Assembly (NCBI GenBank): GCA_016699615.1
Contig: CP064984.1
Coordinates: 558,001-622,000 of the forward strand
Direction of reading: 5' to 3'
Source: Sphingobacteriales bacterium
GTDB lineage: Bacteria; Bacteroidota; Bacteroidia; Chitinophagales; JADIYW01
DNA: 64,000 bases
In this document: positions 39,320 through 48,025 of the stretch, in pieces
Layout of the letters: every line of letters begins with the position of its first letter
Position numbering within the stretch: position 1 is the first letter of the stretch
Notes under the pieces: generated by a model
What the model was told of the DNA's origin: nothing
What the model saw: only the letters and a program-made list of their open reading frames with translations
Databases searched by the model: none
Made by a program: the position numbers and the translations under genes

Positions 39320-40156
39320 ATGAAAAACTTATTTATTATTCTAATCAGCACATTATTATGGTATAGTTGTACAACAACCAAAATGGTGTCTTCTGAAAAA
39401 CTAAATGCCAAAACGATAAAATTAAAAGGCGACAAACGAGTTATTCATTTTATCTATGATGCAGATTCAAACAGAACTTACACATTGAGTGAGCCACCAC
39501 CTGATGTGATCTTAGAAAAAACATTTGGCATCCTAAATAAAGTAAAAACTTCAGATAAAGTAGATGTAGAACAAAAACTTGATATCGCCAATAAAGCATT
39601 TTCGCTTGGTGAACGAACTGTTGCTGTAAATATCCTAAGAGATGCATTGTTTAGACTTAGTGAAATGAATATCAATAACAGAAATAAGCCACTTGCACCT
39701 GGATATAAAGAATTATTTGATAGTATTATTGCAGCATCTAAAACAATTGCTATTAGCCAAATTATTAAAGCAGAAGCAGAAAAAATAAATGCAGAGACAA
39801 AAAATAAAGAAGTTGAAATAAAGAAAACAGATGCTGAGACAAAAAAAATAAAAGCAGAAATAGAACTACAAGAATTAGACTTAAATAATGGTGCATATAA
39901 AAACTACCAAAAGACTATTAAGTTTCTAATAGATAAAGATTATAAAAATGCTGCTAATTATTTAGAACAATTATATGATAAGTATCCAAAGTATTTCAAT
40001 ATAGATCCAATATATAAAGAACTAAATAAGTTATCAAAAAATAACAAGATGACAGAAGAAAATTGGAAAAAACTATACAAATACATCATCGATGAAAAAC
40101 TTACATGGAAGATAGATGAAGAACTTGTTGAAAAGATAAAAGAATTAGCAAAATAA
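39320..40156 (+). CDS. Hypothetical lipoprotein with coiled coil and C-terminal helical domain
   Basis: 278 residues; MKNLFIILISTLLWYSCTTTK is a lipoprotein signal with Cys17. Residues ~25-60 are beta-like (KLKGDKRVIHFIYDADSNRT). Residues ~75-130 contain a TPR-like helical pair (KLDIANKAFSLGERTVAVNIL). A charged coiled coil of repeated A-E-T-K units (EAEKINAETKNKEVEIKKTD) spans ~150-190, followed by another TPR-like helix pair (DYKNAANYLEQLYDKYP). Not recognised as a known family. It is 40 bases upstream of the barrel gene and probably in the same transcription unit. Confidence 0.75.
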   Translation: MKNLFIILISTLLWYSCTTTKMVSSEKLNAKTIKLKGDKRVIHFIYDADSNRTYTLSEPPPDVILEKTFGILNKVKTSDKVDVEQKLDIANKAFSLGERTVAVNILRDALFRLSEMNINNRNKPLAPGYKELFDSIIAASKTIAISQIIKAEAEKINAETKNKEVEIKKTDAETKKIKAEIELQELDLNNGAYKNYQKTIKFLIDKDYKNAANYLEQLYDKYPKYFNIDPIYKELNKLSKNNKMTEENWKKLYKYIIDEKLTWKIDEELVEKIKELAK

Positions 40157-40196
40157 ATAAAAAATATTATAAAAAAACAAATTAAAATTATATTCT

Positions 40197-41103
40197 ATGA
40201 AAAGACTAATTGTATTAAGTACCTTATTGTTTATGATATTATGTAGAGTATCATCACAAGACCTAATAATTAAGAATGATAAAACTGAACTTAAATCAAA
40301 AATAACAGAAGTATTAAGTTCTGAGATTAAATATAAAAAATGGGAAATGTTAGATGGACCAATTTATACTATAAACAAAACAGATATTTTCATGATTATT
40401 TATCAAAATGGCACAAGAGAAACATTTGAAACTGCTAAGAAAATATCAAATACAAACCAAGAGATATTAATTACAGAAGGTAATACAACAGCAAGCAAAA
40501 ATAAAAACAAAGCTCCTGTAGATTTAGCAATCACATTTATGCCCAAAAATAAATTTGTAGCAAAACCAACTAAAGAACAAAGAAAAGATAAAGAATTTTT
40601 AAAAGAATATGCTAAATCAACAGCCGACAGGTCTGTCTCTTTTGGAATAAATTTAATGAATATAGGAAAATCAACAGTTCCAACAATTATGTTCTTAACT
40701 GATGTTACTATAGCAAAAAACATTGCAATTACTTGGGGTTTTGGTTTTAATTATCATAGAGAAAAATTTTCTGGATATAAGTATTCTATGTTTACTTATT
40801 GGTTACCAATAGGTGCTGTTTATTACTTCAACCAACTTTAAAAATAAAAAACAAAAAGCATCCTTATATGCAGGAGTACTTTTAACGCCATCTATTTCTT
40901 CAATAAATATTAAATCAGATGAGACATATAGTTATAGTTCATCATCTTCTTCATCGAGTAAATTCAATTTTAACGGAGGTTTAAGAGTAGGCGCAAGTTA
41001 TAATTTCGTAAAGAAATTTGGAGTATATGCTGACATATTAGTTGGCAAAGGAAGACCTGGAATCCTTGTGGGTTTAAAATTATCAAATTTTAGAGAAAAA
41101 TAA
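40197..41103 (+). CDS. Outer-membrane beta-barrel protein with N-terminal periplasmic domain, one frame break
   Basis: Signal peptide MKRLIVLSTLLFMILCRVSS, then a short domain (DLIIKNDKTELKSKITEVLS ... IKYKKWEMLDGPIYTINKTD, FMIIYQNGTRETF) that is common at the front of Bacteroidota barrel proteins. The rest has amphipathic strands (ITWGFGFNYHREKFS, YWLPIGAVYYF). The frame is broken at CC 40832-40833: dropping one C joins GAVYYFNNFKNKKQKASLYA and restores a barrel end (GLRVGASYNFVKKFGVYADI, ILVGLKLSNF), 301 residues in all. A Ser-rich loop (YSYSSSSSSSSK) lies in the second part. Ligand unknown. Confidence 0.75.
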
Positions 41104-41134
41104 AATTCATTATTAACAAATAAAAATAATTATC

Positions 41135-41890
41135 ATGAAAAAATTAACGTATTTAATCATTACAACAATCACAGCTATCTTATTCATATTTGTAGCTTGC
41201 AAAAAAGAAAAAGAAGCAACAATTTCTGCTCAAGAATTAAGTGAAAAGATTACAATCGAAGGTGCTAGTAGAATAAAAGGAAATATACCAGTACCTGATG
41301 GTGGAGAATATGGAACAAGTATAGAAATATATACAGATGAAATTATTGTAGAAGAAAATAAAACATCATTTGATGTAACTTTTGAAGGAATTGAAGATAA
41401 GAAAATAGCATATTTTAAAGTTGATGGTTCTGATGATTATTTTGAACTGGAATTGGATGAGTACGGTTCCATTGCTTCAAGAATTTCAGATCTCATAAAA
41501 GAAGAACAGAAATACATAGGTTTTTGTATTTTTCCTGGTACTCCAGTTCAAAGACAAGTAACTGTGCAATTCTGCAAAATACCAAAAAATAAAACAAAAG
41601 CAGAAGCAAAAGCAAACAAGCAAAACTGGTGTACGCCAAAAAATATAAAATTTCAATGTATTTATAATAAAACTGGAAATTGTAGCGAAGCAGATATACA
41701 AGCAGCTACAAACAAATTGATAAGTTTAACCACTACATTTCAAAACAATCCAACAAATAGTAATTGCAATGCTGTAAAAGCAGCAGCTATGCAACTATTA
41801 CAACAAATGAAAAATTGCAATATAGATGATGCTTCACTTACTCAAGCTGCAAATGCATGGAATGGAGTTGATTGCTCTCTACTTAATTAA
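41135..41890 (+). CDS. Hypothetical lipoprotein, Cys-rich C-terminal half
   Basis: 251 residues; MKKLTYLIITTITAILFIFVACKKEKE is a lipoprotein signal with Cys22. The first domain (residues 30-125) is beta-rich (GNIPVPDGGEYGTSIEIYTD, KIAYFKVDGSDDYFELELDE). The second has at least seven Cys (CIFPGTPV, FCKIPKN, WCTPKN, FQCIYN, GNCSEA, NCNAVK, NCNIDD), which suggests disulfides outside the cell membrane. Two similar helical stretches (ATNKLISLTTTFQNN; AAAMQLLQQMKNCN) may be internal repeats. Last gene before a strong terminator at 41908. Function unknown. Confidence 0.75.
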   Translation: MKKLTYLIITTITAILFIFVACKKEKEATISAQELSEKITIEGASRIKGNIPVPDGGEYGTSIEIYTDEIIVEENKTSFDVTFEGIEDKKIAYFKVDGSDDYFELELDEYGSIASRISDLIKEEQKYIGFCIFPGTPVQRQVTVQFCKIPKNKTKAEAKANKQNWCTPKNIKFQCIYNKTGNCSEADIQAATNKLISLTTTFQNNPTNSNCNAVKAAAMQLLQQMKNCNIDDASLTQAANAWNGVDCSLLN

Positions 41891-41907
41891 TTTAATATTT
41901 TACAACA

Positions 41908-41945
41908 ATAGTGTATAGCAATCAAATGCTATACACTATTTTTTT
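41908..41945 (+). terminator. Intrinsic transcription terminator
   Basis: A perfect 13-bp inverted repeat (ATAGTGTATAGCA / TGCTATACACTAT) with a 6-base loop (ATCAAA), followed directly by six T. It lies 18 bases after the stop of the Cys-rich lipoprotein gene and closes the transcription unit that begins at or before 39320. Confidence 0.9.
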
Positions 41946-42103
41946 ACTACACAATTAATATGGAGAACGTCGTTGTTATTATTACCAAAAACAACAAATA
42001 TATTAACAAAGACAACAAAGATATAAGTTATTCATTGTGAGATAATTTTATATTCAGAAAATAAATTTTATTCTTTATATTTAGTAAATAAAACTATTGA
42101 ATT

Positions 42104-42961
42104 ATGGCAATTAGTGTTAAGAACTATGGAAACTTAAAAAAAACAAAAAGTTGTACAGCAATTTTTGTAGACAACAATAGTATCATTGATACCTATGACG
42201 AAAAATATAAAACACTTGATACTACTACTTTTGGCAAAAAGTATAATCTACTTATCAATTCATCCTTGTATAATTTACCATCAATAAAAAACAGCTTACC
42301 TACTTGCTTTCTTATTAGTAATAATAACGGTAAAAAACTTATCATTACAGCAAGACATGTATTAGAATATGGATTAATCAAGACTATATCATCTACTTTA
42401 GATGAGCTATTTACAAAAATTAGCGTTGTATTTGGTTATGATGATATGCATAATAATCATAGTATAGCAACAAAAGAAATATTTAAAATTGTAGGTGTAT
42501 ATAATGACACTTACAATGCAAAAACAAATCCGCATGATTTTGTTATTCTTGAAATTAAAGATGAAAATAATTTATTAGATAAAAAGCAAAGTTCTATTCA
42601 AATTGGGAAATTATCGGAAACAGAAATTGAAATCGATAATAATATTTATACTCAAGGATATCCGTATGGAATGCCATTATATAAAAGCTATGGTAAATTA
42701 GAAGCAAAAGAAACTAAAAAAACAGGTTATTACATTTCTAGTTTATCAGCATTTAATGGACATAGTGGTTCTCCTGTATTTAATTCCAATCATGAAATAA
42801 TAGGAATTATTTTCGGCGGTAGTGGAGATTTTGAATATGTAAAAAAGAAAACTAATAAAAAAACAGAAGTATTTAGAAAACTCAAATATAGAAAGTTCAA
42901 ATTAGAGAAAGAAAATGGCATATACATATTACCAATAAAAAATATAATTAATTATTTATAA
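42104..42961 (+). CDS. Trypsin-like serine protease without signal peptide
   Basis: 285 residues. The catalytic triad is visible: His85 in IITARHVLEYG, Asp145 in TNPHDFVILEI and Ser221 in FNGHSGSPVF (G-x-S-G-x-P). The order His-Asp-Ser and the spacing fit chymotrypsin-fold proteases. There is no signal peptide, lipobox or transmembrane segment (MAISVKNYGNLKKTKSCTAI), so it appears to be cytoplasmic, unlike HtrA proteases, and there is no PDZ domain. A 150-residue protein of unknown family follows after 16 bases and a terminator closes the pair. Cytoplasmic trypsin-like proteases with a small partner occur in bacterial conflict systems; assignment here is inference. Confidence 0.85.
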   Translation: MAISVKNYGNLKKTKSCTAIFVDNNSIIDTYDEKYKTLDTTTFGKKYNLLINSSLYNLPSIKNSLPTCFLISNNNGKKLIITARHVLEYGLIKTISSTLDELFTKISVVFGYDDMHNNHSIATKEIFKIVGVYNDTYNAKTNPHDFVILEIKDENNLLDKKQSSIQIGKLSETEIEIDNNIYTQGYPYGMPLYKSYGKLEAKETKKTGYYISSLSAFNGHSGSPVFNSNHEIIGIIFGGSGDFEYVKKKTNKKTEVFRKLKYRKFKLEKENGIYILPIKNIINYL

Positions 42962-42977
42962 CTTTAAAACTATTAAT

Positions 42978-43430
42978 ATGGCAAAGTACAAAAACAAAAC
43001 AATTTTACCAGCAGGAGTTGAACTTGATGGTATACTAACACTAAATCCTGAAATTCTTTCAGAAGAAGAATTCAAAGTACATCTCATACAATGGGCAGAT
43101 AAGCAAAACAGACAAATTAATATTGATGACATAACCATAACAGAGTATGATGAAGGTTGGCAAAATAAATTAGAATCCAACAAACACAATTTTTCTATCA
43201 CTATTCAATCAAATCAAACTGATGGTGTATTAAAATTAGATGAAGGCAATATTGGATTTTCAATACAATACAAACCATTTGTTACTGGAGAAGAGTATAC
43301 TTTATATTTTATTGTAACAATTAAAATTAGTGGAGAAGAACCATTTGATATTGCATTTTCTTCTTTTATTAAAGGTGGCGACACAGTTACAGGTCATGGT
43401 GATGTAAACATTACAGCAAAAAGTAGTTAA
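42978..43430 (+). CDS. Unknown protein cotranscribed with the trypsin-like protease
   Basis: 150 residues, no signal peptide (MAKYKNKTILPAGVELDGIL). It appears all-beta after the first 60 residues, with alternating strands (HNFSITIQSNQTDGVLKLDE, NIGFSIQYKPF, YTLYFIVTIKISGEEPFDIA) and a Gly-rich end (FIKGGDTVTGHGDVNITAKS). I recognise no family. It starts 16 bases after the protease stop and is followed by a terminator at 43458, so the two form a bicistronic unit. It could be an inhibitor, substrate or activator of the protease; none of these is shown by the sequence. Confidence 0.7.
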   Translation: MAKYKNKTILPAGVELDGILTLNPEILSEEEFKVHLIQWADKQNRQINIDDITITEYDEGWQNKLESNKHNFSITIQSNQTDGVLKLDEGNIGFSIQYKPFVTGEEYTLYFIVTIKISGEEPFDIAFSSFIKGGDTVTGHGDVNITAKSS

Positions 43431-43457
43431 TAATTAGAATTGTAATTTCATATTCTG

Positions 43458-43486
43458 AACCGATGATATTTGTCATCGGTTTTTTT
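43458..43486 (+). terminator. Intrinsic transcription terminator
   Basis: A 9-bp inverted repeat (AACCGATGA / TCATCGGTT) with a 6-base loop (TATTTG) running into a T tract. It lies 27 bases after the stop of the protease-partner gene and separates that pair from the gene at 43537. Confidence 0.88.
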
Positions 43487-43536
43487 ATATTATAGATAAA
43501 AGTTTGTTTGTATCTTAATGATATATTTCAAAACTT

Positions 43537-44927
43537 ATGAAAAAATCTAAACTAATAGACCTGTTAAAATCATTTAATAATTTAGAAATAAAAGATTTAT
43601 CTATTTATATTAATCAAGTCTATTATAAAGATGAAGCTCATGCATATAAAATGTTCACTTATTTATATAAGCAATACCCACAATTTTTAGAAAAGAATAC
43701 AGAAAAAACAAAAGTATATAAAAAAATATTCGCAAATAAAACTTATGATGAAAATAAGTTATCTAAAATTATGTCAGAATTAACAAAGAATATTGAAGAT
43801 TTCATAATTACAATTTTCTCAAAGAATAACGAACTATCAAATAAAATACAATTGCTAAATTATTATAATCAACGCAATTTAACAAAGCACTATTTACAAA
43901 CAGAAAAAGAGATATTAAAACTACAAACCGAAACTCCGATTAGTATTCAACAAGGATTGCTATCATATCAATTTGAATTTATTAGACTAATTAATAGAAT
44001 TAAAACTGATGTGAGAAATCCAAACTATCAAATAATATTTGACAACATTAGTATATTTTGCGAAACTCAAAAATTAAGATGGCATAATTTAAACTTTACA
44101 AGTATGCTACCAGAATTAAAAACAACAATAATTAATGAAGATACTGTAAGTATATATTATGAATTACATTGCAAGATTAGAACTCTATTCTTAGAAAACA
44201 ATGACACTTATCTAAAAGAAATAATTCAATATCTAAAAGAAAATAAAATTAATCTTGATAAGATTGAAAGAGATGAAATATATTTTTATTAGTAGCATAT
44301 ACCTTAGACAAAGGAAACAAAGGTAATATAATTTATCATCAATACTTGTTTGAGATTTACAAACTAATGGATGAACATAGTATATTTCTAAATATATATT
44401 TACAAATAGAATTAGCAGCGTACAAAAATTACATCACCTTAGCATTAAAGTTTAATGAAATTAATTTAGCAGAAAAATTCTTAGAAAAATACAAATCACA
44501 TTTACAAGATGAACACAAAGAAGAAGTATACAATTTTAATAAAGCACTTATTTTATTTGAAAAAAAAGACTATTCTAGCGTAATAGATTTATTATTATTT
44601 CTCAACTTTAAAGATGTATTTTATAAGTTAAATCAGCGTAGATTATTAGTTAAAACATACTTTGAAATTAGCCAAACAAACGAATCATATTTTAAACTAC
44701 TAATAGATTATATTGCATCTTTCAAAAAGTATCTTTTATCACTCAAAACACTTCCAGAAGATTATATTATTCTAAATAAAAATTTTATAAAATTTACTGA
44801 AATACTAATATCAAAACAAAAGCTGAATAAAAATGATGCAAAAACATTCTCAGATAAACTCTCAAAAGTAGAAAAAATTTCTGAACGAAATTGGTTTAAC
44901 GAAAAGATTGCACAAAGTCTAAAGTGA
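43537..44927 (+). CDS. Hypothetical all-helical protein, one single-base frame break
   Basis: The first frame (MKKSKLIDLLKSFNNLEIKD) ends at 44292 in DEIYFY; the second runs from ~44300 to 44927. Adding one T to the five-T run at 44283-44287 joins them as DEIYFLLVAYTLDKGNKGN, giving 463 residues. The protein is Lys/Asn/Leu-rich and predicted almost wholly helical, with TPR-like pairs in the second half (ALKFNEINLAEKFLEKYKSH; VYNFNKALILFEKKDYSSVI). No signal peptide, no known domain. It begins 50 bases after a terminator and ends 3 bases from the GMC oxidoreductase stop on the other strand. Function unknown. Confidence 0.7.
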
Positions 44928-44930
44928 AAT

Positions 44931-46310
44931 TTATTTTACAAGTTCGCTTGCTAATTTATTGCCCAATGTCATGATAGTTAATCCTGGATTAATGCCTGGT
45001 GCATTTGGAAAAATACTTGAATCTGCTATGTATAATGTTTTTTCTCCATGTACTGTAAAATCTGGTGCTACAACAGATTTTGCGCCATCTGTTCCCATTA
45101 CACAACCACCCATCAAATGCAAACCAAAATATAAGTTAGACTCATACACTTCATACGCACCTGCTTCTACCAATATTTTCTTTATGGCATCAAGTCCTTT
45201 ATTTTTTCTTGCAATATCTTGATTGGTTAATGGTTTATGTACAATCAATTTTCCATTATTGTCTATTTGTATTTCGCCAACATTTTCATCACGCACAGCC
45301 ACTTCTATACATTGCATATGTCTATATCTTTTTAGTGCATCTTGGTGTGCTGCACCAACTTGTCCAAACAACATGCCTGTTGCAATTGGTGGTGCAAATA
45401 CATTTTCCAACTTAAAACCTTCTTTCCTAAAATTTGGATCTTTTGAAGCAACACTCTGAAACATACCTTTGTGTGCATCTACTTTTTCTTTTTGAAAACC
45501 AAACCACATAAATTGCGGATGTGATGCAAATTTTTTGCCTAGTGTAGGCAATTTACTTTTAAACCCAGATTGCAACATCATTTTTGTAGTGCCAAATGAA
45601 CCACCAGCCAGAATTACTTTTTTTGCTTCAAACTTCACTCTAGTTCCTTGCTGCAATCCATATATTTTACAAGTATCTTGATTAGGTTCTACTTTGAGTA
45701 TTTCTACTTCTGTTTGAATTGCCATTCCTGTTTTTTCTGCTTTCTGTACAAAAGCTACCATAGAACTTTGCTTAGAATCTCGATGACATCCACCTAAACA
45801 TGCCAAACAATCATTTTCTCTTTCAGGTGCGCAATCACTTTGTCCTCTTCGTAAGAAATGCCATTTGTATCCTAATTTATCACATGCTGCAGCAAATAGT
45901 TTTCCGTTTGGGCGCATTTCTTCAGCACAAAATGTATGTAAAGCTAATTCTTTTTCAACTTGCTCATAATGTTTTTGCATAGCATTAGAATTAAACCAAT
46001 CTACACCACTTTCTGCTTTCCAATCATCCAATGCAATATCATCAAATCTGTCCATCAAACATTGATAAACAATTGAAGAACCACCAACCAATCTTGTGCG
46101 TAGAAATCCCATTCTTCCATCTTTCGAAAACTCAATTCCTCCACCCCAATATAATTTTGCTGATGTTTCTGCTTCTGTTCTTGGAAATGTATTTTTTCTA
46201 TAAAATTTCCCTGCTTCTAATAGCAAAACCTTTGCACCTGCTTGGTGCAAAAAGAAAGCTAAAGAACCACCGCCACTTCCAGAACCTACTACTATAAAAT
46301 CGTATATCAT
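44931..46310 (-). CDS. GMC-family FAD oxidoreductase (alcohol oxidase/dehydrogenase-like)
   Basis: 459 residues. FAD-binding Rossmann motif VVGSGSGGGSLAFFLHQAGA at the N-terminus, then ETSAKLYWGGG, LRTRLVGGSSIVYQC, and VILAGGSFGTTKMML. The C-terminal GMC signature contains LHLMGGCVMGTD (active-site His-containing strand) and IADSSIFPNAPGINPGLTI. A Cys cluster (DCAPERENDCLACLGGCHRD, followed by KQSS) has spacing CX7CX2CX3C; related long-chain alcohol oxidases have a similar CxxGCxxxxKxS. The aldehyde dehydrogenase gene lies 70 bases upstream on the same strand, so the pair could oxidise an alcohol to the acid. Confidence 0.9.
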   Translation of the reverse strand: MIYDFIVVGSGSGGGSLAFFLHQAGAKVLLLEAGKFYRKNTFPRTEAETSAKLYWGGGIEFSKDGRMGFLRTRLVGGSSIVYQCLMDRFDDIALDDWKAESGVDWFNSNAMQKHYEQVEKELALHTFCAEEMRPNGKLFAAACDKLGYKWHFLRRGQSDCAPERENDCLACLGGCHRDSKQSSMVAFVQKAEKTGMAIQTEVEILKVEPNQDTCKIYGLQQGTRVKFEAKKVILAGGSFGTTKMMLQSGFKSKLPTLGKKFASHPQFMWFGFQKEKVDAHKGMFQSVASKDPNFRKEGFKLENVFAPPIATGMLFGQVGAAHQDALKRYRHMQCIEVAVRDENVGEIQIDNNGKLIVHKPLTNQDIARKNKGLDAIKKILVEAGAYEVYESNLYFGLHLMGGCVMGTDGAKSVVAPDFTVHGEKTLYIADSSIFPNAPGINPGLTIMTLGNKLASELVK

Positions 46311-46380
46311 TTTTATTTAGTATTTTAGAGATGAGATTATGAGATATTGAGAATATACAAATACATCTTTATTCATAAAA

Positions 46381-47946
46381 TTATTTAATTTGTTCTTTTG
46401 TTCCTATTGCGTCTATTTGTAAGCCATTTACAGCAAACTTGATGTATTTTCTTGATTTTGCAAACCATGCTTCCATTAAATTCTTTAATAGTTTTGCTTT
46501 ATTTTCTGTGTATGGATACCAATGTGGATCTACTACTTTACTCATATTATCAATAAATACAGATTTGTGATTGCAGAAAGTTAGGATACCTTCTTCACCT
46601 TTAAATCTGCCAATTCCTGATTGTTTGGTACCACCAAATGGTAAGTATGGATTTGCTTCATTAATCATGTGGTTGTTGATACAGAAATTTCCTGTTTTAA
46701 TTGCACGTGCTACACGCACACCACGTTCTTTATCTTTTGTCCATACAGAACCACCTAATCCATAAATAGAATCATTGGCTAATGTAATAGCTTCTTCTTC
46801 AGTTTTAAATTTCATAACTGCAAGCGTTGGTCCAAAAGTTTCTTCTGATGCAATTTTCATCTCATGTGTACAATTATCTAAAATAGTTGGTGGAATATGC
46901 ATAGAACCTTTTTCCTTAATTCCTCCACACAATAAACGTGCGCCTTTAGCTAATGCATCTTCAATATGATCTTCTACAATAGCTACTTGAAAAGATGCAG
47001 TCATCGCTCCTACATCACATTCATCTGGTCTTGAGGTATCTCTATTTGGATTGGAAACGCGAAGTTTTTTAGTTTTATCAACTAATTCTGCCACAAATTT
47101 ATCGTAAATAGATTCTTGCACATATAATCTTTCTATCCCAGTACAGTTTTGTCCTGCATTGGTAAATGCACCCCACATTATTCCATTAATAGTTCTATCA
47201 AAATTTACATCATCAAATACAATTGATGCATCTTTTCCTCCGAGTTCTAAATCAACTGGAATTAAATCTTGAGCTGCTAATTGTGCAATTTTCTTTCCTG
47301 TGTTCACAGAACCTGTGAAATGTATTTTATCTGGTCTTTCTGCAATTAATGCTGCACCTGTAGATTTTCCGCCAAATACAATTTGAATGGCATCTTGCAT
47401 AAAACCTGAATGTGCAAAGAAATGTTCCCACAATGGTTTTAATGGTGTTACCTCTGATGGTTTTACAATAGTTGCATTGCCTGCAATAAATGCTAACATA
47501 CTTGGAACAATTACTTGATAAAAAGGAAAATTCCAAGGTGTGATAACTAAGATTGTACCCAATGGTTCGAAGAATTGTTTAGATTTTTTTCCCATTAAAA
47601 AAATTGGTACTGGCACATCTTTATCTTTCAATAATTTTGGTGCTAATTTTTTATATACATCAATCACATCGCATACTTCAAATACTTCTGCTGCAAATGC
47701 ATCTGTTCTTGCTTTGCCTGTTTCTGCAATGATATAATCTAAAATTACATCTGCATATTGCATGACATATTGATTGATTTTTTCTATTTCTGCTAATCTA
47801 TCTGCAAGTGACATCTTAGCAATTTTATTTTGCACAATATTTGCTTTTTGATAATATTGTTTGATTTGCGCTGGTGTTTGCTCTTCAATACTGTACAATA
47901 TTGAGCCATTAATTGCATTTGTAACATTCAATGAATTTTCTTGCAT
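46381..47946 (-). CDS. Aldehyde dehydrogenase (NAD(P)-dependent)
   Basis: 521 residues. Cofactor motif ITPWNFPFYQVIVPS and VKPSEVTPLKP, catalytic Glu234 in LELGGKDASIVF, nucleophile Cys268 in TNAGQNCTGIERLY, and the C-terminal NPYLPFGGTKQSGIGRFKGE. Longer than usual by about 40 C-terminal residues (KLLKNLMEAWFAKSRKYIKF) that may bind membrane or partner, as in fatty aldehyde dehydrogenases. It lies 79 bases after ornithine aminotransferase and 70 before the GMC oxidoreductase on the same strand. Substrate is inferred to be the aldehyde from the GMC enzyme, or glutamate semialdehyde from RocD; motifs do not decide. Confidence 0.92.
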   Translation of the reverse strand: MQENSLNVTNAINGSILYSIEEQTPAQIKQYYQKANIVQNKIAKMSLADRLAEIEKINQYVMQYADVILDYIIAETGKARTDAFAAEVFEVCDVIDVYKKLAPKLLKDKDVPVPIFLMGKKSKQFFEPLGTILVITPWNFPFYQVIVPSMLAFIAGNATIVKPSEVTPLKPLWEHFFAHSGFMQDAIQIVFGGKSTGAALIAERPDKIHFTGSVNTGKKIAQLAAQDLIPVDLELGGKDASIVFDDVNFDRTINGIMWGAFTNAGQNCTGIERLYVQESIYDKFVAELVDKTKKLRVSNPNRDTSRPDECDVGAMTASFQVAIVEDHIEDALAKGARLLCGGIKEKGSMHIPPTILDNCTHEMKIASEETFGPTLAVMKFKTEEEAITLANDSIYGLGGSVWTKDKERGVRVARAIKTGNFCINNHMINEANPYLPFGGTKQSGIGRFKGEEGILTFCNHKSVFIDNMSKVVDPHWYPYTENKAKLLKNLMEAWFAKSRKYIKFAVNGLQIDAIGTKEQIK

Positions 47947-48025
47947 ATTTTTACTTTTTACAAAGTGAAAATACCAATTTTTAGTGATATTACAAGAAAT
48001 GAATCGGAAAAAATTAGCTAATTAC

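Noticed and set aside
40920..40965. Ser-codon repeat in the barrel gene as a phase-variable tract
   Set aside because: The codons are mixed (TCA, TCT, TCG, AGT), so it is not a simple nucleotide repeat prone to slippage.
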